The notes: generated by a model not told the origin, from the sequence alone. A stretch of 8,851 nucleotides of DNA from Bacteroides sp. (GCA_019417975.1 DYCT01000011.1:1-8851); one strand, 5' to 3'; numbered from the stretch's first letter, positions 1 to 7,481 are shown. Made by a program: numbers and translations.

Positions 1-11
1 ATAAATTATAT

Positions 12-1367
12 ATGACAGATTTCAAACTAAAGAACGGTAGCGGCAACCTCTGTTGCAAAAGCTGTTCAAGACAAGATAACAAACTGAACACCTACGACTA
101 CATGGCCGACTTGCCCGGCAATAACGAGGAGTCTGACTTGGTGGAAGTACAGTTTAAAAACACACGAAAGGGATACTACCGAAACTCCAACAAACTTAAA
201 CTGGAGAAAGGGGACATTGTAGCTGTAGAGGCAACACCGGGACACGACATCGGAACCGTAACCCTAACCGGCAGACTCGTTCCGCTACAGATGAAGAAAA
301 ATAATCCGAAAGGAGGAGATGCCGAAATAAAACGCATCTACCGAAAGGCCAAACCTGTAGATATGGAAAAATACGATGAGGCCAAAGCAAAAGAACATAA
401 CACCATGATTGAAGCACGCCAAATAGCCAAACGCTTGAACTTGGACATGAAAATAGGCGATGTGGAATATCAAGGCGATGGAAACAAAGCTATTTTCTAT
501 TATATCGCTGATGAACGTGTAGACTTTCGTCAGCTCATCAAAGTATTGGCAGAAGCTTTCCGCGTACGTATCGAAATGAAACAAATCGGTGCACGCCAAG
601 AAGCCGGACGTATCGGTGGTATCGGGCCCTGCGGTAGAGAGCTGTGCTGTGCTACATGGGTCACCAGCTTTATCTCGGTATCGACCAATGCTGCCCGATT
701 CCAAGACATCTCATTAAACCCACAGAAACTGGCAGGACAATGTGCTAAGCTGAAATGCTGCCTTAACTACGAAATAGACAACTATGTGGAGGCACAGAAG
801 CGTTTGCCTTCCAAAGAAATCGAATTGCAAACGGTGGATGGTACCTACTATTTCTTCAAAGCGGACATTCTAAAAGGATTGGTAACCTACTCTACCGACA
901 AAAACTTTGCAGCCAATGCGGTCACCATTACCGGTCGCAGGGCTTTTGAGATTATCGGTATGAACCGAAAAGGTCAAAAACCGGAAAGCCTGCTGCCTTC
1001 GGAGCACCAGCAAGAACCAAAGACATCTGCCGACTTATTAGAGCAGGAAAGCTTAACCCGATTTGATAAACGCAAGGGAGCAACACCTAGTCGCAAGAAG
1101 AAGAAAAAGAAACCGCAAGGTACAGAAGGGCAACCCAATGTCAACGCAAAAGCTACTCCAAACAATAACGAGAAGACAGAAAAGCCGGAAAGGGCAGAAA
1201 AAGCAGACAGACCGGAAAGAGCAGAAAAAGCAGACAGACCGGAAAAAACAGAAAGGAAAAACGAAAACAGAGGGAACAACGAGGGGAACAGAAACAAGAA
1301 CAGAAACAATAACCGTCCTCCAAAGCCTAAACAAAACAAACAACCGGATGCACCTAAAAAAGAATAA
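12..1367 (+). CDS. ricT: RicT/YaaT-like PSP1 domain protein with long basic C-terminal tail
   Basis: A 451-residue cytoplasmic protein of the PSP1/RicT (YaaT) family; no signal peptide or membrane segment is visible. In Bacillus subtilis RicT acts with RicA and RicF in an Fe-S-containing complex that affects mRNA processing and development; the role in Bacteroidota is not established. The family signature is clear: GPCGRELCC (Cys207, 212, 213) and GQCAKLKCC (Cys244, 249, 250), two Cys-x4-Cys-Cys motifs about 31 residues apart, following a PSP1-type region at roughly 104-195. A further cluster, Cys14, Cys15 and Cys18, lies at the N terminus, giving nine cysteines in three groups. Residues from about 320 to 451 are a low-complexity Lys/Glu/Asn/Arg tail with six consecutive lysines (362-367) and a nine-residue repeat; this makes the protein much longer than B. 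subtilis YaaT (about 275 residues). The ATG at 12 is the first available start; only 11 bases of upstream sequence are visible. The 3' end overlaps gldH by 20 bases. Confidence 0.93.
   Translation: MTDFKLKNGSGNLCCKSCSRQDNKLNTYDYMADLPGNNEESDLVEVQFKNTRKGYYRNSNKLKLEKGDIVAVEATPGHDIGTVTLTGRLVPLQMKKNNPKGGDAEIKRIYRKAKPVDMEKYDEAKAKEHNTMIEARQIAKRLNLDMKIGDVEYQGDGNKAIFYYIADERVDFRQLIKVLAEAFRVRIEMKQIGARQEAGRIGGIGPCGRELCCATWVTSFISVSTNAARFQDISLNPQKLAGQCAKLKCCLNYEIDNYVEAQKRLPSKEIELQTVDGTYYFFKADILKGLVTYSTDKNFAANAVTITGRRAFEIIGMNRKGQKPESLLPSEHQQEPKTSADLLEQESLTRFDKRKGATPSRKKKKKKPQGTEGQPNVNAKATPNNNEKTEKPERAEKADRPERAEKADRPEKTERKNENRGNNEGNRNKNRNNNRPPKPKQNKQPDAPKKE
1185..1253 (+). repeat. 27-bp in-frame tandem repeat in ricT tail
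   Basis: Two 27-bp units, 1185-1211 and 1212-1238, differ at a single base (a G/A difference at the ninth position). A degenerate partial third unit starts at 1239 with CCGGAAA. Each unit encodes PERAEKADR, and the partial copy encodes PEKTERKNE. Because 27 is a multiple of three, gain or loss of a unit would lengthen or shorten the tail without a frameshift. The repeat is directly visible; copy-number variation between strains is inference. Confidence 0.9.
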
Positions 1368-1791
1368 TATAACACTGATTGCCATTGCACTGCTAATAAT
1401 GATATTGGCAGCTTGCAATGGCAATACCGTCTATCATCAATACAAAGCCGTCTCTTTACGCGGATGGGAGAAAAGCGATACTCTCTGCTTCACAATTGCT
1501 TTACAAGACACCAACCGTCCACTTCATTTGTCTATCGAAACCAGACATTCTGAAGCATATCCCTATGCCAATCTTTATCTTTTCATTAACAATGATACTG
1601 TAGAATATCAGCTGACGAACAAAAATGGGAAATGGACAGGTATCGGGCTCAATGCAATCTATCAGAACAGATTCGCATATAAAGACATTTCTTTAAAGCA
1701 TCCCGATACGCTGCAAATCCGTATCTGCCATGGGATGACCGACAAAGCATTGAAAGGAATATCGGATATAGGAATCTGTGTAGAACGTTAG
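1348..1791 (+). CDS. gldH: GldH-family lipoprotein
   Basis: A 147-residue predicted lipoprotein. The N terminus has a short basic segment (Lys4, Lys5), a hydrophobic stretch at 9-21 and a lipobox LAAC with lipidation Cys23, so it should be exported and anchored in a membrane. The body shows features I associate with the GldH family: RGW at 38-40, ETRHSEAYPYANLYLF around 64-79, KWTGIG at 95-100 and a C-terminal LKGISDIGICVE at 135-146. In Flavobacterium johnsoniae GldH is required for gliding motility; Bacteroides-type organisms do not glide, so the role here is unknown. The ATG at 1348 is chosen because it gives a complete signal peptide; the next in-frame ATG at 1399 would cut the hydrophobic core. 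The reading frame is open upstream to 1063, but that is a by-product of the A-rich ricT tail. The start lies 20 bases inside ricT, suggesting coupled translation. The TAG ends three bases from the convergent rodA stop. Confidence 0.87.
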   Translation: MHLKKNNITLIAIALLIMILAACNGNTVYHQYKAVSLRGWEKSDTLCFTIALQDTNRPLHLSIETRHSEAYPYANLYLFINNDTVEYQLTNKNGKWTGIGLNAIYQNRFAYKDISLKHPDTLQIRICHGMTDKALKGISDIGICVER

Positions 1792-1794
1792 TGC

Positions 1795-3246
1795 TTACTC
1801 TCCTCGGGCTGCATCAATACGCAAAAAAATGAACAGCAGAATGGTAAAGCCCCACAACGAAGACCCTCCGTAACTGAAAAAGGGAAGAGGTATACCAATG
1901 ACCGGTGTCAAACCCAGCACCATACCTACATTAATAAACAGATGGAAAAGGAAGATACTTACCACCGAATAGCCATACACACGTCCAAAAGCATCATGCT
2001 GCCGCTCGGAAAGTACAATCAGTCGTAAAATCAAAGCCAAGAACAGCCCCAACACAATAGTCGACCCAATAAAACCTTGCTCTTCACCCACTGTACAGAA
2101 AATAAAATCGGTATGCTGCTCGGGAACGTATTTCAACTTGGTCTGTGTACCATTTAAAAAACCTTTACCGACCAATCCACCAGAACCTATAGCGATTTTC
2201 GACTGATTCACATTGTAACCGGCACCGGCCAAATCTTCTTCCATACCCAGCACTACCTTTATACGTACTTGCTGATGGGGCTGAAGTACATTCGAAAAGA
2301 CATAATCGCTTGAATACAAAAATCCGACAGACCCGATGGCGAAAAGAGCTATCAATGCAAAGTTCCGATTCCGTTTCACTATTGCCAGATACAACAGATA
2401 AAAAACAGCGAGTACACATACTCCCCACAACACATAGACTACATTAAATGGATAGAGGAACAAAGAGACCGATACGGATAAAGCTACAATAAGTGTGCTA
2501 AATCCCAACAGTCGGGCAGCAGAAGAATCGCGTTTGCAATAGACCCATATCAGGCCACTCACAAAGCACAAAATAAGACATAGCACCGAGAACTCGCCCA
2601 CACGAGTTATCGAATCGCCCAACGTGACTTCACTAAAACGTATGCCTACAATAAAATAAACAACGGCACTAACTCCGGCAAAAAGTATAGCACCCGGCAT
2701 GCCTTCGCGATAAAGCATCAAGAAGAAGGCTGAATAGACAAGAGCAGATCCCGTCTCCTTCTGCAATATAATCAGCAACATGGGCAGCAAGATAAACAAA
2801 GCCAGCATCAGTGCATCTTTCAAACGTCCAATATTAAATGAGTAGGAATTCATATATTTGGCCAAGACCAGTGCTGTAGCAAACTTAGCAAACTCAGCAG
2901 GTTGTAAACTTACAGGACCTAAAATCAGCCAAGAGCGCGACCCTTTCGTATCGGGAGCTATGAATATCGTGACAATCAGCAAGAGAATAATACCTATATA
3001 TATAAGGTAGGAAAACATATCGTAAAATTTCTCTTCCAACATCAACAGCACAAAACCAACTCCCAACGAGCAGATAATCCATGCCAACTGCTTCCCAGCA
3101 AATGAGTCGAACGTAAAAAAATCCATCTCTCCATAGGTATAGGTAGCTCCGCAAATGCTGAACCACCCACAAACCACCAAAATCAAATAAAGAATGATGG
3201 TTGTCCAATCCACAGTTCTCCACACACTAACGTTCCTGGTTCCCAT
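1795..3246 (-). CDS. rodA: RodA, SEDS peptidoglycan glycosyltransferase of the Rod complex
   Basis: A 483-residue polytopic inner-membrane protein that polymerises lipid II into glycan strands together with PBP2. SEDS hallmarks are present: KGSRSW (101-106), SLQPAEFAK (113-121), QSKIAIGSGG (348-357), GKGFLNGTQ (360-368), PEQHTDFIF (375-383) and GIPLPFFSYGGSS (451-463). Asp380 in HTDFIF aligns with the essential Asp262 of E. coli RodA. Where E. coli has QPDLGTS, this protein has QKETGS (162-167), a Glu in place of Asp. It is about 110 residues longer than E. coli RodA (370). The surplus lies at about 203-312, between the helix at 184-202 and the large extracytoplasmic loop, and looks like four extra membrane helices. 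The ATG at 3244-3246 lies inside the 3' end of mrdA, a 20-base overlap that suggests translational coupling. It is the last gene of the mre cluster. Its TAA faces the gldH stop, with no room for a separate terminator. Confidence 0.96.
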   Translation of the reverse strand: MGTRNVSVWRTVDWTTIILYLILVVCGWFSICGATYTYGEMDFFTFDSFAGKQLAWIICSLGVGFVLLMLEEKFYDMFSYLIYIGIILLLIVTIFIAPDTKGSRSWLILGPVSLQPAEFAKFATALVLAKYMNSYSFNIGRLKDALMLALFILLPMLLIILQKETGSALVYSAFFLMLYREGMPGAILFAGVSAVVYFIVGIRFSEVTLGDSITRVGEFSVLCLILCFVSGLIWVYCKRDSSAARLLGFSTLIVALSVSVSLFLYPFNVVYVLWGVCVLAVFYLLYLAIVKRNRNFALIALFAIGSVGFLYSSDYVFSNVLQPHQQVRIKVVLGMEEDLAGAGYNVNQSKIAIGSGGLVGKGFLNGTQTKLKYVPEQHTDFIFCTVGEEQGFIGSTIVLGLFLALILRLIVLSERQHDAFGRVYGYSVVSIFLFHLFINVGMVLGLTPVIGIPLPFFSYGGSSLWGFTILLFIFLRIDAARGE

Positions 3247-5080
3247 ATGAAATTATACGATTACAGATGTCCGTTGCCAGCACTTCACTGTTTTCGGACA
3301 ATTTACCATTGATATATTGTTCTATCATCAGAGCACCAATAGGAACTCCATATACGGCTCCAAATCCTCCATTCTCTACATAGACAGCAATAGCAATCTT
3401 CGGATTTTCCATCGGAGCAAAGCCCATAAACACCGAATGGTCATGCCCGCGGTTCTGCGCTGTACCGGTCTTACCACACACCTCAATGCCCGGAATGTTT
3501 GCCCTTCGACAAGTTCCGCCCAATACTGCCTGGCGCATACCTTCCGCTACCGTTTCGTAATGTTGGCGACTAACATCTGTATACCTACGTTTGGTATATA
3601 ATGTATCGAGAGGTTCATCCTGTACTTCTTTCACCACATGCGGTGTAACAAAATAACCTCTGTTGGCAATCGTTGCTCCTAAATTTGCAATCTGCAATGG
3701 GGTAAGCAACACTTCTCCTTGTCCGATGGCGATACTAATAACTGTCAATCCGTTCCACGAACCGCGATAAGCCTTATCATAAAACTGGGCATTCGGTATC
3801 AGTCCTCGTTTCTCTCCCGGCAAATCCACTCCCAATTTATATCCAAATCCCATTGATACCATATAATCGCGCCAACGGTTCATTGCGGTCTGCGGACGTC
3901 CATATTTCTTCATACCAATCATCCGATACAATCCCCAACAGAAATAGGCATTGCAGGAAGTAGCAATAGCAGGCACCAAAGGCAGAGGAGCCGGATGCGC
4001 GTGACAACCTACACGCAAGCCTGCATGTACAAAGCCATGAAAACAAGGGAAAGGCGTACTCGGCTGAATCACGCCTTCTTGCAAGAATGTAAGTCCCTGT
4101 GCTGTCTTAAACGTTGAACCGGGAGGATAGGCTCCCATGATAGCTCGGTTCAGCAACGGCTTCTTCGGGTCACGTTCCATAGCAACATGATTCTTACCTC
4201 GCTGACGACCAATCATCATACGTGGATCGAACGAAGGCGAAGATACCATACACAAGATTTCTCCTGTCTCCGGCTCAATAGCCACGATGCTACCGATTTT
4301 ATTTTGCATCAAACGCTCACCCAGCATTTGAAGTTGTATATCAAGACTCAAAGTCAGATTTTTGCCTGGAGTAGGAATTTCATCAAGCTTCCCATCCATA
4401 TAGCGCCCTTGGATTCGTCCGTGTGCGTCACGCAACAGAATCTCCACTCCTTTCACACCACGCAATTTTTCCTCGTACGAACGCTCTATACCTTGTTTCC
4501 CGATAAAATCTCCCCGAATATAAAAGTTACTTTCATCCGACTCTATATCGCGCATAGAAACCTCACCGATATCGCCCAACACATGGGCTGCCGAATTATA
4601 CGTGTACTGCCGAATCGTACGTCGCTGGATGTAGAATCCCGGAAACTTAAACAACTTCTCCTGAAACACACCACACTCTTCGGGCGATAACTGTGTCATG
4701 AAAACTTGATGTGTATAACGTGAATATCCCGGATTCATCCGCTTGTCGCGGATATCATGCATTCGGCGGTTAAAATAAGCGGGGGTGATATTCAGAGCCT
4801 GACAAAGGTCGAGTGTATCCAAATCGACAATCTCCTTGGGAACAAAAGTGATATCATAAGCCGGCTGATTGTACACCAACAATTCACCATTGCGGTCGTA
4901 CATCACTCCTCGTGAAGGAAACTGTATTTTCTTTAAGAACGCATTACTATCTGCATTCCTCTTATAATCGTCTGAAAGGATTTGTAAAGCCAAAAGACGC
5001 ATGAGAAAGATAAGCACCACACATACAGCTATCCCTCCAATCACATATTTACGTTTCTCGAATGTATAGTCTTTTGCCAC
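3227..5080 (-). CDS. mrdA: Penicillin-binding protein 2, elongation-specific transpeptidase
   Basis: A 617-residue class B penicillin-binding protein that cross-links peptidoglycan during elongation as the partner of RodA. Layout: short cytoplasmic N terminus, one membrane anchor at about 12-35, a periplasmic pedestal/dimerisation region (about 50-245, including FPSRGVMYDRNG at 54-65), then the transpeptidase domain. All three catalytic motifs are intact: S322-T-F-K325 (nucleophile Ser322), S375-C-N377 and K537-T-G539. Length is close to E. coli PBP2 (633). The segment between SxxK and SxN is rich in Cys and His (Cys346, His348, His352, Cys359, His360, His362, Cys376) and may bind zinc. The start codon is GTG at 5078-5080, four bases after the mreD stop; no ATG would keep the membrane anchor, since the next Met is residue 27 within it. 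The 3' end overlaps rodA. As a beta-lactam target the protein is expected to be essential or strongly required for rod shape. Confidence 0.97.
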   Translation of the reverse strand: MAKDYTFEKRKYVIGGIAVCVVLIFLMRLLALQILSDDYKRNADSNAFLKKIQFPSRGVMYDRNGELLVYNQPAYDITFVPKEIVDLDTLDLCQALNITPAYFNRRMHDIRDKRMNPGYSRYTHQVFMTQLSPEECGVFQEKLFKFPGFYIQRRTIRQYTYNSAAHVLGDIGEVSMRDIESDESNFYIRGDFIGKQGIERSYEEKLRGVKGVEILLRDAHGRIQGRYMDGKLDEIPTPGKNLTLSLDIQLQMLGERLMQNKIGSIVAIEPETGEILCMVSSPSFDPRMMIGRQRGKNHVAMERDPKKPLLNRAIMGAYPPGSTFKTAQGLTFLQEGVIQPSTPFPCFHGFVHAGLRVGCHAHPAPLPLVPAIATSCNAYFCWGLYRMIGMKKYGRPQTAMNRWRDYMVSMGFGYKLGVDLPGEKRGLIPNAQFYDKAYRGSWNGLTVISIAIGQGEVLLTPLQIANLGATIANRGYFVTPHVVKEVQDEPLDTLYTKRRYTDVSRQHYETVAEGMRQAVLGGTCRRANIPGIEVCGKTGTAQNRGHDHSVFMGFAPMENPKIAIAVYVENGGFGAVYGVPIGALMIEQYINGKLSENSEVLATDICNRIISYGNQER

Positions 5081-5084
5081 AGTC

Positions 5085-5582
5085 CTACTTTTTTATACCG
5101 TCAATACATAATATACAAAGAACGGTGAACAGACTGCTGGTAAGTATTTTCAATAGCATAATAGGGAAATCGAAAAACGAAAAAGCTTCAATTATCATCA
5201 GTGCTGTGTGGTGAATCAACACTCCAGCAATGACATACTTCACAAAAGCCCCTACACCAATCGTAGCCATACTTGGCTTTATCGTGTCCTGTATATCGCG
5301 TGAGGTAAACAGCCGGAATAGCGAAGGACGCAAGAAAGCCAACCAAACAGTTGCTGCAGCATTCATGCCCGGAGTACTCGAAAATATATCAATAAAAAGG
5401 CCTAAGCAAAAAGCCCAAAGCATCAACCCATTGCGCGACACGCCACTATCCAGCTTCAGGATAAAATAGACATACAAGAAAGGAGTGGCGTAACCTCCCA
5501 CATGAATATGATTAAGCACTAACACTTGCAAAAGCGCCAGCCCCAAAAACCAACATATTCTTCTGAAATAAACGTATGCCAT
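5085..5582 (-). CDS. mreD: Rod shape-determining protein MreD
   Basis: A 165-residue integral membrane protein with about six hydrophobic segments (approximately 8-27, 33-43, 52-69, 75-91, 107-131 and 140-161). MreD sequences are poorly conserved, but the central GLFIDIFSSTPGMNAA (61-76) followed by FLRP (83-86) matches the usual pattern of a Gly-x-x-x-Asp helix end, a small-residue turn and an Arg-Pro after the next helix. In other bacteria MreD binds MreC and modulates its interaction with PBP2 and RodA. Its ATG shares one base with the mreC stop (TAATG read on the minus strand), a classic arrangement for reinitiation. It is followed four bases later by the GTG start of mrdA. Assignment rests on position between mreC and mrdA as much as on sequence. 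Confidence 0.93.
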   Translation of the reverse strand: MAYVYFRRICWFLGLALLQVLVLNHIHVGGYATPFLYVYFILKLDSGVSRNGLMLWAFCLGLFIDIFSSTPGMNAAATVWLAFLRPSLFRLFTSRDIQDTIKPSMATIGVGAFVKYVIAGVLIHHTALMIIEAFSFFDFPIMLLKILTSSLFTVLCILCIDGIKK

Positions 5583-6424
5583 TACTTTCTAATTTTACGC
5601 TCTAATATTTTTTGCTCGTCATATCCTTTATGCGAAATGACACGCACTTCATTTAAACATGCAAAATCTGTTGCAAGCTTCACCCGAAGCAAATAGGAAA
5701 GCCCATCATGCGAATCGGACATCTCATCAATGGTCCCCACCATAATTCCGGCAGGGAATACAGAGGAATATCCATTTGTGACTACCGTATCGCCTATCTG
5801 AAATTGAGCATGGCGAGGCAAATCCTTAACCAAAGCATACTCTGCATTACCTCCTTCCCATTTCAAATAACCAAAATAATCGCTTCCCTTGATTTTGCAG
5901 TTAATACTCGAGTTACTGTTCAATGCCGAAAGGACAACCGAGTAATGTCGTGAAGTCATATAGACAATGCCTACCACGCCATTCCCATCGATTACTCCCA
6001 TTTCACTTTTCACGCCATCTTCCGACCCTTTATTCAAGGTGATGTAATTGTCCATCTTGTTAAGGGTGTTGTTGATGACCTGCGCTTTTACAATTTGGTA
6101 ATCGGTCAATGCCGAATCTCCTAAATGCATAACAGCTGCCGAATCCATCTCCAGCTCTATCAAGCTGTGTCGCAGTCTTTCCACTTCCTGCTCCAACAAC
6201 ATATTCTTATCGAGCAAATCCTGATTGACTCCTTTCAGGTAGAAATACGAAGAGATGCCTCCCGATACTTCATATACCTTACCTACCATCGAATTGGCTG
6301 AAGTGAAAAAGACACTCCCTTGATAATGATTGAACCGGAATAATAAGACAAAACTGATTACCTCTAACAAAAGAAAGAGGAACCAGTAATTGTACTTCAG
6401 TAGAAAATTCAGCAGATTCTTCAT
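5582..6424 (-). CDS. mreC: Rod shape-determining protein MreC
   Basis: A 280-residue bitopic membrane protein. The N terminus holds one membrane helix (about 12-30), a linker, a predicted coiled coil (about 64-92, with heptad-like Leu/Val spacing in LLDKNMLLEQEVERLR), then the periplasmic paired beta-barrel domain. Family signatures include LNKGSEDGVKSEMGVI (130-145), GNGVVGIV (147-154) and GDTVVTNGYSSVFPAGIMVG (211-230). MreC dimers or filaments contact PBP2 and are thought to switch it to an active state, linking MreB inside the cell to wall synthesis outside. The ATG lies six bases after the mreB stop, and the TAA overlaps the mreD ATG by one base. Nothing is missing or disrupted. The C-terminal residues after about 266 are charged (Lys/Glu/Arg) and probably form a short tail. 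Confidence 0.96.
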   Translation of the reverse strand: MKNLLNFLLKYNYWFLFLLLEVISFVLLFRFNHYQGSVFFTSANSMVGKVYEVSGGISSYFYLKGVNQDLLDKNMLLEQEVERLRHSLIELEMDSAAVMHLGDSALTDYQIVKAQVINNTLNKMDNYITLNKGSEDGVKSEMGVIDGNGVVGIVYMTSRHYSVVLSALNSNSSINCKIKGSDYFGYLKWEGGNAEYALVKDLPRHAQFQIGDTVVTNGYSSVFPAGIMVGTIDEMSDSHDGLSYLLRVKLATDFACLNEVRVISHKGYDEQKILERKIRK

Positions 6425-6430
6425 TACAGC

Positions 6431-7453
6431 CTATCGCATCAAGAAAGAGAAACGATCTACATTCTTCAATGCCACACCTGTACCGTTTGCTACCGAATGC
6501 AAAGGATCGTCCGCCACATGGAACGGAATATTAATCTTATCTGTCAGACGTTTATCCAATCCACGAAGCAAAGCACCACCACCCGACAAGTAAATGCCAT
6601 TGTGTACAATATCTGCATACAATTCCGGCGGAGTGTTTTCGAGAGCACTTAAAATGGCAGTTTCTATCTTCGCAATCGATTTTTCCAAACAATGTGCAAT
6701 CTCCTGATAACATACAGGCACTTCCATAGGCAAAGCCGTGATACAGTTCGGACCATATACAATATAATCCTCCGGTCCTTCTTCGCCCAAATCGGTCAAA
6801 GCCGCACCTACATGTATCTTGATACGTTCGGCCATACGCTCGCTAACCTTCACATTATGCTGACGACGCATGTACTCACGAATATCATCTGTCAAATCAT
6901 CACCCGCCACACGGATAGAGTTGTTCGATACAATACCTCCCAAAGAGATTACCGCAATTTCGGTAGAACCGCCACCTATATCGACAATCATATTTCCTTC
7001 CGGTGCTTCTACATCGATACCGATACCAATCGCAGCTGCCATCGGTTCAAAAATTAAATAGACATCTCGCCCGCCTGCATGTTCTGCTGAGTCGCGTACG
7101 GCACGAAGCTCCACTTCAGTACTACCCGAAGGAACACCTATCACCATACGAAGCGAAGGCGAAAACAAACGATTACCAGTATTCACCATCTTGATAAGAC
7201 CTCTCATCATCTGCTCACAAGCATAGAAGTCAGCGATTACACCATCGCGCAAAGGACGTATGGTACGAATACTATCGTTCGTCTTTTCATACATCATCTT
7301 AGCTCTTTCACCGACTGCTATCATTTTATCAGTTCGCTTGTTTAGCGCGACTACCGAAGGCTCGTCTACCACAATCTTACCACCACTGATGATAATCGTG
7401 TTGGCAGTACCGAGGTCCATCGCTATTTCTTGTGTAAAAGAGAATAATCCCAT
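6431..7453 (-). CDS. mreB: Rod shape-determining actin homologue MreB
   Basis: A 340-residue actin-fold ATPase that polymerises into membrane-bound antiparallel double filaments and positions the Rod complex. Nucleotide-binding motifs are all visible: phosphate-1 loop MDLGTANT (12-19), RPLRDGVIADF (66-76), IGVPSGSTEVELRAV (105-119), FEPMAAAIG (135-143), phosphate-2 loop VDIGGGSTEIAVISLGG (157-173) and the adenosine motif YLSGGGALLRG (288-298). Glu136 and Asp158 are the likely residues for ATP hydrolysis, by position in the family. The phosphate-2 loop reads GGGSTE rather than the commoner GGGTTE, a conservative change. The N-terminal MGLFSF is short and hydrophobic, consistent with direct membrane attachment. 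Length and domain order are normal. It is the first mre gene, 82 bases after purH. I see no convincing Bacteroides-type promoter (TTTG about 19 bases before TAnnTTTG) in that gap, so it may be transcribed from within or before purH. Confidence 0.98.
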   Translation of the reverse strand: MGLFSFTQEIAMDLGTANTIIISGGKIVVDEPSVVALNKRTDKMIAVGERAKMMYEKTNDSIRTIRPLRDGVIADFYACEQMMRGLIKMVNTGNRLFSPSLRMVIGVPSGSTEVELRAVRDSAEHAGGRDVYLIFEPMAAAIGIGIDVEAPEGNMIVDIGGGSTEIAVISLGGIVSNNSIRVAGDDLTDDIREYMRRQHNVKVSERMAERIKIHVGAALTDLGEEGPEDYIVYGPNCITALPMEVPVCYQEIAHCLEKSIAKIETAILSALENTPPELYADIVHNGIYLSGGGALLRGLDKRLTDKINIPFHVADDPLHSVANGTGVALKNVDRFSFLMR

Positions 7454-7481
7454 TAAATAAAGATAATTAAATTGTTAATAA

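Noticed and set aside
285..704. A 139-codon minus-strand open frame inside ricT
   Set aside because: It is antisense to the conserved PSP1 and cysteine-motif region; no start context or neighbour supports it.
1063..1347. In-frame upstream extension of gldH giving a 242-residue protein
   Set aside because: It overlaps the ricT tail, would bury the lipoprotein signal peptide mid-protein, and is open only because the A-rich repeat region has few stops in any frame.
974..1424. Two long minus-strand open frames rich in Phe, Ser, Leu and Cys
   Set aside because: They are the antisense of the Lys/Glu-rich ricT tail; composition alone explains them and they match no family I recognise.
4187..4690. 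A 167-codon plus-strand open frame inside mrdA
   Set aside because: It is fully antisense to conserved PBP2 coding sequence and its translation shows no recognisable motif or domain-like pattern.
6692..7194. Several plus-strand open frames antisense to mreB
   Set aside because: They are shadows of a strongly conserved gene and overlap one another in different frames.
7458..7465. TATCTTTA on the minus strand, similar to the Bacteroides -7 element TAnnTTTG
   Set aside because: It mismatches at the last base, has no TTTG about 19 bases upstream, and would place the transcript start at the mreB start codon.
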